Assembly: GCA_028280525.1 (NCBI GenBank)
Contig: JANQLR010000059.1
Coordinates: forward strand, 1-38,032
From: Longimicrobiales bacterium
Lineage (GTDB): Bacteria; Gemmatimonadota; Gemmatimonadetes; Longimicrobiales; Gaopeijiaceae
DNA: 38,032 nt
Direction of reading: 5' to 3'
Shown here: positions 1 to 10,340 of the stretch, in pieces
Layout of the letters: every line of letters starts with the position of its first letter
How positions within the stretch are numbered: position 1 is the stretch's first letter
Translations under genes and position numbers: made by a program
The notes under the pieces: model-generated
Seen by the model: the letters and a program-made list of their open reading frames with translations, nothing else
Database searches by the model: none
What the model was told of the DNA's origin: nothing

Positions 1-1028
1 ACGCCCACGATGGTGCCCGCGACCACCGCGCCGATCCCGCGCAGCGCGGCCTTCACCGCGGCCTCGCGCCGCATGCGTTCGAGAAGCGGGGCGGCCACCA
101 GGACCGCCACGAAGGCGGGAAGGTAGACCCCCACCGTTCCCGCGACGGCCCCCGGGGCTCCCGCCGCCGCGTACCCGACGAAGGCGGCGAGCGTCGAGAT
201 CGGACCCGGGACCGCCTGAGTGATCGCGACGCCGTCGAGGAAGGCGGCGGGGTCGAGCCACCCGAACGCCTCCACCGCGGTCGGCTGCAGGAGCGCGACC
301 AGGGTGTATCCGCCCCCGAAGAGCACCGACCCGATCCCGAGCAGGTGCAGGAAGACCGCGGCCGGCGAGCCCGCCGCGAGGAAGGCGAGGATCCCCGCGG
401 TCGGGAGCTGCGGAGCGCCAAGCCCACCGAGCATCGCCACCCCCATGCGGGTCGACGGGGCACCCCCGGCACGCCGATCGAAGGCCCAGGTGACGCCACC
501 CCCGAGGAGCATCGCGGGAACCGCCCACCCGCCCGCCACCGCCCCCACCACCGCACCGAGGAGCGCGAGCGTCAGGGTGGGCCCGTCGGTCACCGCGGTC
601 CGGCCGAGCTTCCACGCGGCGCGTAGGATCAGCGCGAGGACGACCGGCTTCACGAGGGCGAAGACGGGGTCGAGGAGCGGGAGGCCTCCGAGTGGACCGA
701 AGTAGAGGGCGGCGAGCCCGGTCACCATGAGGAAGGCCGGAAGGAGGAAGATCCCCCCGGTCACCAGCGCGCCGGCGACGCCGCGCTTCACGTGCCCGAT
801 GTGGATGGCCACCTCGGAGGAGTTGGGGCCGGGGAGGAGGTTGGTGACCGCAACGAGCTCGAGGAAGTGCTCTCGGGTGAGCCAGCGCCGTCGCTCGACC
901 ACCTCCTCCAGCATCAGCGCCAGGTGCGCATTCGGACCACCGAAGCCGAGAAGGGAGAGGCGCAGAAAGACGACGGCGAGCTCGCCCAGAGAGACGAACT
1001 CGCCATCGGTCTTCCGCGCCTCGGTCAT
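1..1028 (-). CDS. chrA: Chromate transporter (CHR family), C-terminus truncated by window edge
   Basis: Reverse-strand translation from ATG at 1028: MTEARKTDGEFVSLGELAVVFLRLSLLGFGGPNAHLALMLEEVVERRRWLTREHFLELVAVTNLLPGPNSSEVAIHIG..., typical ChrA N-terminal FGGP...LPGPNS pattern, with a second copy (LFGGGYTLVALL...GVAITQAVPGPIS). No stop before position 1; absent from the ORF track. Confidence 0.88.
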   Translation of the reverse strand, partial: MTEARKTDGEFVSLGELAVVFLRLSLLGFGGPNAHLALMLEEVVERRRWLTREHFLELVAVTNLLPGPNSSEVAIHIGHVKRGVAGALVTGGIFLLPAFLMVTGLAALYFGPLGGLPLLDPVFALVKPVVLALILRAAWKLGRTAVTDGPTLTLALLGAVVGAVAGGWAVPAMLLGGGVTWAFDRRAGGAPSTRMGVAMLGGLGAPQLPTAGILAFLAAGSPAAVFLHLLGIGSVLFGGGYTLVALLQPTAVEAFGWLDPAAFLDGVAITQAVPGPISTLAAFVGYAAAGAPGAVAGTVGVYLPAFVAVLVAAPLLERMRREAAVKAALRGIGAVVAGTIVG

Positions 1029-1050
1029 CTTCGGTGCCGAGCGGGCCCGC

Positions 1051-2664
1051 CTAGACGGTCGGGCCGGCGGCCTTCACCTCGTCGCCGACGCCGTCCGCGT
1101 ACTGCTCGAAGTTCTCCCGGAACATCCTGGCGAGACGAGCCGCCGCGGCATCGTACGCCGCGGGGTCGGCCCAGGTGTCCCGCGGACGAAGCACCTCGCC
1201 GGGAACACCGCTCACGGCTGTGGGGACGGCGACCCCGAAGACCGGATCCGTCGTCGTGACGGCGTCGGCGAGCTTCCCCTCGAGCGCCGCCGACACCATG
1301 GCGCGCGTGTAGCCGAGCTTCATCCGTGCCCCGACGCCGTAGCCGCCCCCCGACCACCCGGTGTTGACCAGGTAGACGGTCGCTCCGTGCTCGCGGAGCT
1401 TCTCGCCGAGCATCGTCGCGTACTCCCCGGGATGCCGGGGCAGGAAGGGCGCGCCGAAGCAGGCGCTGAAGGTCGCGACGGGCTCGGTCACCCCCCGCTC
1501 CGTTCCCGCCACCTTCGCGGTGTACCCGGAGAGGAAGTGGTACATCGCCTGCTCGGGGGTGAGGCGGGAGATGGGCGGGAGGACCCCGAAGGCGTCGGCG
1601 GTGAGGAAGAGGATCGTGCGCGGATGACCGCCCACGCTCGGCTCGACCGCATTCGGGATGAAGTGAATGGGGTAGGAGGCGCGCGTGTTCTCCGTGATCG
1701 AAGCGTCGAAGAAGTCGATCTCCCGGGACGCCTCGTCCGCCACCACGTTCTCGACGATCGTCCCGAACCGGCCGATCGCATGGTAGATCTCCGGCTCGCT
1801 CTTCGCGGTCAGCCGGATCGCCTTCGCGTAGCAGCCGCCCTCGAAGTTGAAGACGCCGTCGTCGCTCCAGCCGTGCTCGTCGTCCCCGATCAGCCCGCGC
1901 GCGGGGTCGGCCGACAGGGTGGTCTTCCCGGTCCCCGACAGTCCGAAGAAGAGGGCGACGTCCCCCTTCCGGCCGACGTTCGCCGAGCAGTGCATGGGGA
2001 GCACGCCGCGATCCGGCAGGAGGTGGTTGAGCACGGAGAAGATCGACTTCTTGATCTCCCCTGCGTACCGGGTCCCGGTGACGAGCACGGTGCGCCGCGA
2101 GAAGGAGACGACGACCCCCGTGCTCGAGCGGGTGCCATGCCTCTCCGGGTCGCACTCGAACTCCGGGGCGTGCAGCACCGTGAAGTCGGGCTCCATCTCG
2201 GCCTGCTCCCCGCGCGTCGGGCGGAGGAACATGTTCCAGACGAAGAGGTTGTGCCACGCGCTCGGGGAGATGACGCGCACATTCATCGCATACGCCGGAT
2301 CCGCACCGGCACGGGCGTCGCGGATGAACAGCTCCCGCTCGTTCAGGTATGCCACCACGTCGTCGTGCAGCGCGTCGAAATGCTCGCGAGAGATCTCGAC
2401 GTTCACCTTTCCCCAGTCGACGGTCGACTCCGTCTCCGTCTCGCGGACGGTGAACTTGTCGTTCGGCGACCGACCGGTGTGCGGGGCGGTCACGGCGCGG
2501 AAGGCGCCCCCGGCCACCAGCGATCCCTCACCCTTTCGGAGCGCGTGCTCGACGAGCTCCACCGATGAGAGATTCCAGTGGACCGGCCGCGTCGGCTCGA
2601 GTCGGTGCCCCTCGAGTCCGTTCGAGGCCAGGACGGCGCTCGCGCCGGAGATCTCTTCGCTCAT
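1051..2664 (-). CDS. pckA: Phosphoenolpyruvate carboxykinase (ATP)
   Basis: 537 aa; [12 protein letters not shown], kinase-1a motif [36 protein letters not shown]. Confidence 0.97.
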   Translation of the reverse strand: MSEEISGASAVLASNGLEGHRLEPTRPVHWNLSSVELVEHALRKGEGSLVAGGAFRAVTAPHTGRSPNDKFTVRETETESTVDWGKVNVEISREHFDALHDDVVAYLNERELFIRDARAGADPAYAMNVRVISPSAWHNLFVWNMFLRPTRGEQAEMEPDFTVLHAPEFECDPERHGTRSSTGVVVSFSRRTVLVTGTRYAGEIKKSIFSVLNHLLPDRGVLPMHCSANVGRKGDVALFFGLSGTGKTTLSADPARGLIGDDEHGWSDDGVFNFEGGCYAKAIRLTAKSEPEIYHAIGRFGTIVENVVADEASREIDFFDASITENTRASYPIHFIPNAVEPSVGGHPRTILFLTADAFGVLPPISRLTPEQAMYHFLSGYTAKVAGTERGVTEPVATFSACFGAPFLPRHPGEYATMLGEKLREHGATVYLVNTGWSGGGYGVGARMKLGYTRAMVSAALEGKLADAVTTTDPVFGVAVPTAVSGVPGEVLRPRDTWADPAAYDAAAARLARMFRENFEQYADGVGDEVKAAGPTV

Positions 2665-2689
2665 GGTCCCCCTGAGGTCTGATCGTCCT

Positions 2690-2712
2690 CCGGCGGCGGT
2701 TCCGCCGACCGG
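2690..2712 (-). terminator. Interrupted palindrome/hairpin between maeB stop and pckA start
   Basis: CCGG-CGGCGG-TT-CCGCCG-A-CCGG, 7 nt past the maeB stop; no U-tract, so processing/attenuation or rho-dependent function is equally possible. Confidence 0.35.
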
Positions 2713-2719
2713 AAAGACG

Positions 2720-4987
2720 TCAATTTTGCCGGGATCGGGCGTGGGCGTCTACCGCGGCGACGGTCGTCAGGTTCAGCACGTCCTGCTGGGTGGCCCCGCG
2801 CTGAAGGATGTGCACCGGTCTCGCCATCCCCATCAGCACCGGCCCGATCACCTCGGCGTTCCCGACCTCGTCCAGGAGCTTGTAGGCGACGTTCGCCGCA
2901 CCGAGGTTCGGGAAGACGAGGATGTTGGCGGGCCCGGTCAGCGTCGAGAAGGGGTACGTCTCCCGGAGCTTCCGGTGGTTCACCGCCGTGTCGGCCTGCA
3001 TCTCCCCGTCGATCTCGAGTTCGGGCATTCGCTCGCGAACGAGCTCGACCGCCTGTGCGCACTTTCGCGCTTCGGGGTGACGGACCGACCCGAAGTTCGA
3101 GAAGGAGACCATCGCGACCCGGGGCGTCATCCCCAGCTGGGAGACGAGGCTGGCGGACAGGGTCGCGATATCGGCGAGCGCCTCGGCGTCCGGGTCGATG
3201 TTGACCGTGGTGTCGGCCAGGAAGAGGAGCTCCCGGTTGGGGAAGGCGACGACGTACAGCCCCGCTACCCGGTTCACATCCGATCGGCGACCGATGATCT
3301 GCAGCGTCGGGCGGATGATCTCGGGGTAGTTCGCCTCGATTCCGGCAACGACCGCGTCCGCGTCCCCCGCGCGGACCATGGAGGCGGCGAACCAGATGGG
3401 CTTGTACATGTTCCACCGCGCCTCGGCGAGCGTCAGCCCCTTCCGACCTCGGCGCAGGAAGATGTCGTCGGCGTAGCGATAGCGATCCTCCTCCTGCTCC
3501 GCCGCGTACACGACCTCCACCGCCGACACGTCGACCCCCATCGCCGCGGCCTTCTCCTCGATGCGGGGTCGGCGACCGATCAGAACCGGGCGGCAGACGC
3601 CCTCCTCGACCATCTGTGAGGCGGCGCGGATGATGGTGTCGTTGTGGCCCTCCGGGAAGACGATGCGGGACGGGTTCTGGCGCGCGCGGCTCGTCATCCA
3701 GCGCATCACGGCCCTCCCCGGTCCGAGCGAGGCCCGGAGGCGCTCCCGGTAATCGTCGATGTCGATCTCGACCCGGGCCAGCCCCGTGTCCATGGCAGCT
3801 TGTGCCACGGCGGGTGCCACCGTGTAGAGCACTCGGTTGTCGAAGGGCTTCGGGATCAGATAGTCGGTACCGAAGCCGAGGCTCTCTCCGGCGTAGGCGT
3901 CGACGACGTTCTCCGGGACCTCGCGCCGCGCCAGCTCGGCGAGCGCGTGGGTCGCGGCGAGCATCATCTCCTCGTTCACGCCCTTCGCACGCACATCGAG
4001 GGCTCCACGGAAGATGAAGGGGAATCCCAGGACGTTGTTCACCTGGTTCGGGTAGTCCGATCGGCCGGTCGCGAGAATCGCGTCGGGACGCTCCGCCAGG
4101 GCGTCCTCCGGGAGGATCTCGGGATCCGGGTTGGCCAGCGCGAAGACGATCGGGCGATCCGCCATCGTCCGAACCATATCCCGCGTGATCGCTCCTGCGA
4201 CGGAGAGCCCGATCACCACGTCCGCCCCGACCATCGCGCCGGCCAGATCCCGCGCCTCGGTCTCGACCGCGAACTCCGCCTTGTGCGGGTCCATCCGCTC
4301 CGTCCGCCCCGCGTAGATGACCCCCTTCGAGTCGCACATGGTCACGTTTTCGCGCCGCACGCCGAGTCGAACCAGGTGCCGCGCAGTCGAGATCGCGGAG
4401 GCCCCGGCCCCACTGAAGACCACCGTGACCTCCGAGAGGGACTTCCCCACCAGCTCGACCGCATTGAGGAGCGCGGCGCCCCCGATGATCGCCGTTCCGT
4501 GCTGATCGTCGTGGAAGACGGGGATGTCGAGCTCGCGCCGGAGGGTGTCCTCGATCTCGAAGCAGTCGGGTGCCCGGATGTCCTCCAGGTTGATCCCGCC
4601 GACGGTCGGCTCGAGCATGCGGCAGAAGGAGATCACCTCGGAGGCCGTGGGCGCGTCGATCTCGAGGTCGAAGACGTCGATCCCGGCGAACTTCTTGAAG
4701 AGGACGCCCTTCCCCTCCATGACCGGCTTGGAGGCGAGCGGGCCGATGTTGCCGAGCCCCAGCACGGCACTGCCGTTCGAGACCACCGCGACGAGGTTGC
4801 CCCGCGCCGTGTAGCGGAAGACATCGTCGGGACGTTGGTGAATTTCCCGGCAGGGCTCCGCGACCCCCGGGCTGTACGCCAGCGACAGGTCCGACGCCGT
4901 CGCGACCCCCTTCGTGGGGAGGACCTCCACCTTCCCGGGACGCGGATGCTCGTGGTAGTCCAGTGCGGCCGTCTTGGGATCGCTCAT
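2720..4987 (-). CDS. maeB: NADP-dependent malic enzyme with C-terminal phosphotransacetylase-like domain
   Basis: Starts [49 protein letters not shown]; malic domain followed by PTA-like domain ([16 protein letters not shown]...). The track ORF to 6385 is over-extended into antisense of the next gene; the ATG at 4987 is the sensible start. Confidence 0.95.
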   Translation of the reverse strand: MSDPKTAALDYHEHPRPGKVEVLPTKGVATASDLSLAYSPGVAEPCREIHQRPDDVFRYTARGNLVAVVSNGSAVLGLGNIGPLASKPVMEGKGVLFKKFAGIDVFDLEIDAPTASEVISFCRMLEPTVGGINLEDIRAPDCFEIEDTLRRELDIPVFHDDQHGTAIIGGAALLNAVELVGKSLSEVTVVFSGAGASAISTARHLVRLGVRRENVTMCDSKGVIYAGRTERMDPHKAEFAVETEARDLAGAMVGADVVIGLSVAGAITRDMVRTMADRPIVFALANPDPEILPEDALAERPDAILATGRSDYPNQVNNVLGFPFIFRGALDVRAKGVNEEMMLAATHALAELARREVPENVVDAYAGESLGFGTDYLIPKPFDNRVLYTVAPAVAQAAMDTGLARVEIDIDDYRERLRASLGPGRAVMRWMTSRARQNPSRIVFPEGHNDTIIRAASQMVEEGVCRPVLIGRRPRIEEKAAAMGVDVSAVEVVYAAEQEEDRYRYADDIFLRRGRKGLTLAEARWNMYKPIWFAASMVRAGDADAVVAGIEANYPEIIRPTLQIIGRRSDVNRVAGLYVVAFPNRELLFLADTTVNIDPDAEALADIATLSASLVSQLGMTPRVAMVSFSNFGSVRHPEARKCAQAVELVRERMPELEIDGEMQADTAVNHRKLRETYPFSTLTGPANILVFPNLGAANVAYKLLDEVGNAEVIGPVLMGMARPVHILQRGATQQDVLNLTTVAAVDAHARSRQN

Positions 4988-5080
4988 TCGAATCGGGCCT
5001 CGAATGGATCGTGGGTCGTGCGGGTGGTCTGCGGGGGGTCGTAGATTACCATCTCGCCCTGCTCCGCCGAAGTCCCGTCG

Positions 5081-6868
5081 ATGCCCCACCTTCGAACCGC
5101 CCTCCTCGGGGTGGCCATCCTCCTCTCCGCCGCCCTCCCGCGGAGTCTGCACGCCCAGAAGTGCGATCAGGGTCGGGTATCTCGGGTCGTCGTCGACAAC
5201 CAGTCGATCTTCCCCGACGACCAGGCGGACGACGAGAACCTGGGCTGGGCCTTCCGGCTCGCGAACAAGCTGCACCTGCGAACCCGCCCGCAGTTCATCC
5301 GGCGGGAGCTTCTCCTCTCGGTCGGCGACTGTTACGACGCCTTCCGCGTCGCCGATTCGGAGCGGATTCTGCGCGCGTACGATTTCATCGCCCAGGCGGA
5401 GGTCTTCGGGCTTCGGCTTCCGGATGGGAGCTGGGAGGTTCGGGTCCGGACGCAGGACGAGTGGAGCACCCGGATCGAGGTCGCCGGAGAGCTGGACGAG
5501 GGACTGGAGCTCCGCAGCGTCTCGATCGGAGAGGAGAATCTCCTGGGGCGGGGGATGCGGGTCGGCGCCGGCCTCTCCCAGCGGGACGCCCAGCGCGACA
5601 TGGGCGTCTCCTTCTTCACCCCCCGTCTCCTCAATTCGCGGACGGACTTCCGGGTCGAGCTGGGCACCACCCGCGCTGGTCGCTTCATCGAGCAGGAGCT
5701 CGTGCACCCCTTCCTGGGGGAGGTGGGGCGCTTCGGGTTGCGACAGCGCTTTTCCCGCAACGAGGACTTCTTCCAGTACTCGGTGGGCCCCGACGACCAG
5801 TCGCGCTTCCTGCTGGCGCCCTTCTCCTCCGAGTTCATCGAGACGGCGATCGCGTACCGGTGGGGCGAGCCGGGCGATCTGCTCGTCGGGGGGCTCGCGG
5901 TGTCGCGGGAGTCGCTGGACTTCGCCGACTTCGACACCGGCTCCGAGTTCATCGACGATGGGCGCAGCTTCGACGAGGGGGTCCCGGCCCCCGACTCCCT
6001 GCTCGATATCGTGCGTCCGCAGACCCGATTCCAGTCGGGTACGCGCGTCTCCCTCCTCTTCGCCCACCGACAGATCCGGTTCACCCAGCGGATCGGACTC
6101 GACGCCCTCCGGGGGATCGAGGACCTTCAGCTCGGCACGGACATCTCGCTCACCCTCGGGCGCACATTCGGCGCGGACGCCCGCGGGGGGGTGCCCGACG
6201 ACGTCTACACGCGGGTCCGGCTGTACGCCGCCTCCGCACCCGACCCCTTCACGCTGGTCTTCGACGCCGCCTTCGAGGGGCGACAGATCTTCGCCGGGCC
6301 CGGGATCGACAACGATGGGTGGCGCGACACCTTCGCCGAGGTCGATCTCCTTGCCTACTGGCAGCCGATCCGCTTCGACCGACACACCCTGATGGCGAGA
6401 GCGTCCGCGGCCGGTGCGTGGGCGGTCGACCTGCCCTATCAGCTCACCCTCGGCGGGGCGACCGGCGTCCGCGGCTACAATCGCCAGGATCTGCCCGGTG
6501 CTCGACGCGTCAAGCTGACGGTCGAGGACCGCATCTATCTCGGGTGGCCGTCTCCCCAGGTCTTCGACTTCGGCCTCACCGTCTTCGGAGATGTCGGGCG
6601 CATCTGGGCGGGCGACGTGCCCTTCGGGGTCGACTCCGGATGGCTCGGGACGGTCGGGGGTGGACTGCGCATCGGCTTCCCGACGGAGAGCCGCGGCGTG
6701 GTCCGACTCGATGTGGCCTTCCCGGTGACGAGCGACGGGTTCGGGGGGCCCATCTTCCGGGTCTCCGCGGCCGACCTCCTCGGGCTGCGCGGAGGCGATC
6801 GGGATCCGCAGATCGCGCGGAGCCGGCCTCTCCTGGTCGGTCCCGACCGCTTCAATCCGCTCCGTTGA
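5081..6868 (+). CDS. BamA/TamA-like (Omp85 superfamily) outer-membrane beta-barrel protein
   Basis: 595 aa with signal peptide (MPHLRTALLGVAILLSAALPRSLHAQ), POTRA-like segment (RRELLLSVGDCYDAFRVADSERILRAYDFIAQAEV), C-terminal barrel with GGATGVRGY and LGTVGGGLRIGFPTESRGVVRLDVAFPV. Confidence 0.85.
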   Translation: MPHLRTALLGVAILLSAALPRSLHAQKCDQGRVSRVVVDNQSIFPDDQADDENLGWAFRLANKLHLRTRPQFIRRELLLSVGDCYDAFRVADSERILRAYDFIAQAEVFGLRLPDGSWEVRVRTQDEWSTRIEVAGELDEGLELRSVSIGEENLLGRGMRVGAGLSQRDAQRDMGVSFFTPRLLNSRTDFRVELGTTRAGRFIEQELVHPFLGEVGRFGLRQRFSRNEDFFQYSVGPDDQSRFLLAPFSSEFIETAIAYRWGEPGDLLVGGLAVSRESLDFADFDTGSEFIDDGRSFDEGVPAPDSLLDIVRPQTRFQSGTRVSLLFAHRQIRFTQRIGLDALRGIEDLQLGTDISLTLGRTFGADARGGVPDDVYTRVRLYAASAPDPFTLVFDAAFEGRQIFAGPGIDNDGWRDTFAEVDLLAYWQPIRFDRHTLMARASAAGAWAVDLPYQLTLGGATGVRGYNRQDLPGARRVKLTVEDRIYLGWPSPQVFDFGLTVFGDVGRIWAGDVPFGVDSGWLGTVGGGLRIGFPTESRGVVRLDVAFPVTSDGFGGPIFRVSAADLLGLRGGDRDPQIARSRPLLVGPDRFNPLR

Positions 6869-6950
6869 AGGCTCCCGGCTCTTCGGTCGGTTACCTCCGT
6901 CGCATTGTGTCCTATCGACACACGCGGAGTCACGCCGGGGTCACAAGCCT

Positions 6951-6980
6951 TTGACGCTTCAAGGAAGTCGCGGTTAGATT
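6951..6980 (+). promoter_or_regulatory. Putative sigma70-type promoter for the sigma-factor gene
   Basis: TTGACG (6951-6956), 18-nt spacer, TAGATT (6975-6980), about 115 nt upstream of the ATG at 7095. Confidence 0.5.
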
Positions 6981-7094
6981 TTCTTCGGATCGTCAGGACC
7001 CGGGTTCGTCCGCATCAACGGGCGAGCCCCCGTTTTTTCGGGGTGGGCGGCTGGATCGTCGCGACCGGGTCCACAAAAAACTCTCGACAGCAGG

Positions 7095-7967
7095 ATGCTG
7101 GAACGGATGTTTTCTTCCTCGCGTGGTCTGGACTCGTTCGATCAGTACCTGCAGGACGTGGAGAAGTATCCTCTGATCCAGAATCCCGCGGAGGAGCGCG
7201 CACTCGCTCGGCGCGCCCGTGCCGGGGACAAGGAGGCAGCCGAGCGGCTCGTCACGGCCAACCTCCGGTTCGTGATCTCCTACGTGAAGAAGTACCAGGG
7301 CCGCGGCCTCGGTCTCGCCGAGCTGGTGTGCATCGGCAACGAGGGGCTGCTCAAGGCAGTCAAGAAGTTCGATCCGGACAAGGGCGTGAAGTTCATCTCC
7401 TACGCCGTCTGGTGGATCCGGCAGACCGTGCTGCAGGCGCTCGCCGAGCAGACGCGCTCCGTCCGCATCCCGCTCAACCAGAACTCGAACCTCGCCAAGC
7501 TGTCCCGCACGAACACGCAGCTCACCCAGAGCCTGGGTCGGACCCCGACCGATCAGGAGATCGCGGAGGAGATGGGAGAGCCGCTCGACACGATCCGGGC
7601 CCTCCGCCGCGTCGCCGCCTCCGAGCTTTCGCTCGACGCGCCGATCGACCGCGGCGACCGGGACAGCGCCTCCTTCGGAGAGCGCTCCGCAGGAGCCGAG
7701 GCGCCCGACATCGAGGAGGACGTGGAGGCGGTTGCCCGCCGAGAGTTCCTCGAGCAGATGTTCGAGACCTACCTCACCGAGCGCGAGCGGAAGATCCTCT
7801 ACCTCTACTACGGTCTGGATGACGGGGAGGAGCGGACGCTGGAGGAGATCGGCTCGCTCCTCGGCGTGACCCGAGAGCGGATCCGCCAGATCCGGAATCG
7901 CGCCTTCGAGAAGCTCCGCGAGAGCCCTCACGGCGAGTCTCTCTCCGGGTTCTGGCAGCCCAGCTGA
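7095..7967 (+). CDS. RNA polymerase primary-type sigma factor (RpoD/SigA family, short form)
   Basis: 290 aa; regions 1.2-4.2 recognisable: DSFDQYLQDVEKYPLI, FDPDKGVKFISYAVWWIRQTVLQALAEQTRSVRIPLN, ERERKILYLYYGL...TLEEIGSLLGVTRERIRQIRNRAFEKLR. No region 1.1. Confidence 0.95.
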   Translation: MLERMFSSSRGLDSFDQYLQDVEKYPLIQNPAEERALARRARAGDKEAAERLVTANLRFVISYVKKYQGRGLGLAELVCIGNEGLLKAVKKFDPDKGVKFISYAVWWIRQTVLQALAEQTRSVRIPLNQNSNLAKLSRTNTQLTQSLGRTPTDQEIAEEMGEPLDTIRALRRVAASELSLDAPIDRGDRDSASFGERSAGAEAPDIEEDVEAVARREFLEQMFETYLTERERKILYLYYGLDDGEERTLEEIGSLLGVTRERIRQIRNRAFEKLRESPHGESLSGFWQPS

Positions 7968-8039
7968 CCCCGCACCTTCTCGCCTGACCGCCGGCCACTG
8001 CAGGGCAGGAACCGGGTCACCGACGCGGCTGTACGATCG

Positions 8040-10205
8040 GTGATGGCTTCCTACCCTTCCCCCCCGGGCCGCGCACCCTCCGGTGACCCGCGCGCCCGCT
8101 GTACCCGAGCGCGCCTCCTGCTCCTCGGAGCCGCCGCCCTCCTGACGCCGCTCGGGAGCGCGGACCGGACCGCCGCCCAGGAGTCACCGGGTGGCGCCGG
8201 GTCCGAGGACGGGTGGGGCTCTCCCGAGGTGATGGAGCTGGTCGAGCGGGCGCGGGCGACGCGCTCCTCCCAACAGGTCGACTCCACGCTCCAGTCGTAT
8301 CAGTCGCGGGCGAACGCCTACGTCTACTTCTACATCGACCGGCCCGACGAGGAGGAGCGCACCCTCGTGAAGGCTGACCAGATCGCCCTGGAGGTCTTCT
8401 GGGAGGCCCCCGACCGCACCCGCCAGCGGATCATCGGGCGTCGCGACGAGAAGGCGCTGCCGACGAACATCAAGTACCATCTCGACCACCTGACGGTGGT
8501 GCAGGACGAGTTCGGCCACGTCATCCGGATCGGTGACGGCGACGAGGTGTCCGCCGTCCTCCATCCGATGGCCCCGGGCGGATCCGCCCTCTACGAGTAT
8601 CGGCTCGGTCAGCAGGTGACGATCCGGACCGGCAGCACGCGTGCTCCGGTCGAGGTCCAGGAGGTCGTCGTCCGGCCCCGGAACCCCGATCGCGAGGGGT
8701 TCGTGGGCTCGGTCTACCTCGACCGCGCCCAGGCCTCGATCGTGCGGATGACCTTCACCTTCACCCGCGCCTCGTACGTCGACCCGTACCTCGACTACAT
8801 CCGGATCTCGCTCGATCACGCCCTCTGGATGGACCGCTACTGGCTGCCCTGGCGGCAGGAGCTCGAGGTGCGCCGCGAGATGCCGGTCATCGACTTCCTC
8901 GCGGGGAGCGTCATCCGGGGCCGCTTCGAAATCTCGGACTACCGCTTCAACGTCGACCTCTTCGACGGCTTCTTCAGCGGTCCGAAGGTCACGCAGGTGA
9001 CGGGCCCCGCGCTCGAGAGCTTCCCCTTCGAGCGGGGGCTCTTCGACGACCTCAACGCGCGCGGCCTGGCGTCACCCGACCGCATCGCCGAGCTCGAGTC
9101 GCAGGTGCGAGAACTCGGGCTCGACCGGGTCCGGAGCGGCCTGAATCCGCTCCGGCTGCACTGGCCCTCCTTCTCCGAGGGGCTCCGCTTCAACCGGGCG
9201 GAGGGATGGGTGTTCGGCGCCGGGAGTGCGGTCGAGCTCGGGCGGACCCGGCTCCGTGGACTGGCCGCCTGGGCGACCGGGCCGGAGGAACTCCAGTTCG
9301 AGGGCTCCATCGAACACGACCTGCTCGGCGGGCGAGCCCGGCTCGTCGGGCGGCAGAACCGGAGTCGGGACCTCGGGCCCTTCCAGGGCGCCCCGGGGGC
9401 CTTCAACTCGATCGGAGCGCTGGGCGGGAACGACTGGTCCGACCCGTACCGTGTCGACGGGGTCGAGTTGGGGTGGACCACCCGGCGCTGGGGTCCCGAC
9501 GTGGACGTTCGACTCCGGATGGAGGACGAGGACATCCGCGAGATCACCGTCGATGAACCGCTCCGCTTCCGACCGCTTCCCTACGTCGAGCAAGGCCCGC
9601 GCCTCTCTCTCGGCGCCCGGGTGGATTGGGAGTGGGAGAACGGAGCTCGACTCGCGGTGGATGGGTCGGTCTCGCGCTTCGAGGCCGGCGTGGCCTTCGT
9701 CGGTCTGGGGCCGCCCCCCGTCGACGTTCGGACCTCCGGCCGGATCGTCGTTCGAAGCGGCTGGTCGACTCCGGCGTTCCGTCCGGGCCCCCGGGCCGAG
9801 ACCTTCGCCGAGGCCGGGTTGGTCTTCGGAGAGCTGACCTTCCAGGACCTCTTCTACCTCGGCGGTCGTGGGAGCTTCCCGGGGTTCGACTTCCGGGATC
9901 GAGCGGGTTCGGAGTTCGTCCGCTTCGGAGGAGAGATCGGGACCGACCTCTCCGAAACTTGGCTGTCCGCACACGTCCGCGCGGTCGCGGGTTGGAGCGG
10001 TGGCGAGGGCCCCATCTCCATCACGACGAGCCCCGCTCGCCCCACTTCGCGCAGACCGACCGGCGTCGATGGCTGGCGCGCCTCCCTCGGCTTCGGGGTG
10101 GATACCCTCTGGAAGGTCCTCCGGGTCGACTTCATGCACGGCTTCCCAGATGGTCGCTGGGAGGTGGTCCTGAACGTCCGCCCCGATCTGGCGGGGTGGA
10201 TGTAG
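8040..10205 (+). CDS. Large outer-membrane protein, DUF5686-like (start GTG 8040 or ATG 8043)
   Basis: 721 aa; Ala-rich signal-like N-terminus, periplasmic domain, C-terminal barrel-like strands with FYLGGRGSFPGFDFRDRAGSEFVRFGGEIGTDL. Family assignment by resemblance only. Confidence 0.72.
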   Translation: MMASYPSPPGRAPSGDPRARCTRARLLLLGAAALLTPLGSADRTAAQESPGGAGSEDGWGSPEVMELVERARATRSSQQVDSTLQSYQSRANAYVYFYIDRPDEEERTLVKADQIALEVFWEAPDRTRQRIIGRRDEKALPTNIKYHLDHLTVVQDEFGHVIRIGDGDEVSAVLHPMAPGGSALYEYRLGQQVTIRTGSTRAPVEVQEVVVRPRNPDREGFVGSVYLDRAQASIVRMTFTFTRASYVDPYLDYIRISLDHALWMDRYWLPWRQELEVRREMPVIDFLAGSVIRGRFEISDYRFNVDLFDGFFSGPKVTQVTGPALESFPFERGLFDDLNARGLASPDRIAELESQVRELGLDRVRSGLNPLRLHWPSFSEGLRFNRAEGWVFGAGSAVELGRTRLRGLAAWATGPEELQFEGSIEHDLLGGRARLVGRQNRSRDLGPFQGAPGAFNSIGALGGNDWSDPYRVDGVELGWTTRRWGPDVDVRLRMEDEDIREITVDEPLRFRPLPYVEQGPRLSLGARVDWEWENGARLAVDGSVSRFEAGVAFVGLGPPPVDVRTSGRIVVRSGWSTPAFRPGPRAETFAEAGLVFGELTFQDLFYLGGRGSFPGFDFRDRAGSEFVRFGGEIGTDLSETWLSAHVRAVAGWSGGEGPISITTSPARPTSRRPTGVDGWRASLGFGVDTLWKVLRVDFMHGFPDGRWEVVLNVRPDLAGWM

Positions 10206-10340
10206 CCGCGTCCGGCACCACCGGCACCTCGACGCTGCGGGCTGTTGAGACTCTCCCGCCCCCGGCGGACCTGGCCCGTCACGATCCATCCACGAAGGAC
10301 GTGCGCGGGGCAGGGTCGCTGAGGGCGGGGTGTCTCCGAT

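Noticed and set aside
727-2568. 613-aa plus-strand ORF
   Set aside because: Antisense to chrA/pckA; Arg/Pro/Gly-rich low-complexity translation with no recognisable domain, typical shadow ORF in high-GC DNA.
4988-6385. N-terminal 466-aa extension of the maeB ORF (track ORF 2720..6385)
   Set aside because: Lies antisense to the clearly coding Omp85-like gene; the malic enzyme start is at 4987.
10206-10340. Terminator between the DUF5686-like gene and ssb
   Set aside because: Convergent intergenic region searched; no convincing stem plus U-tract on either strand.
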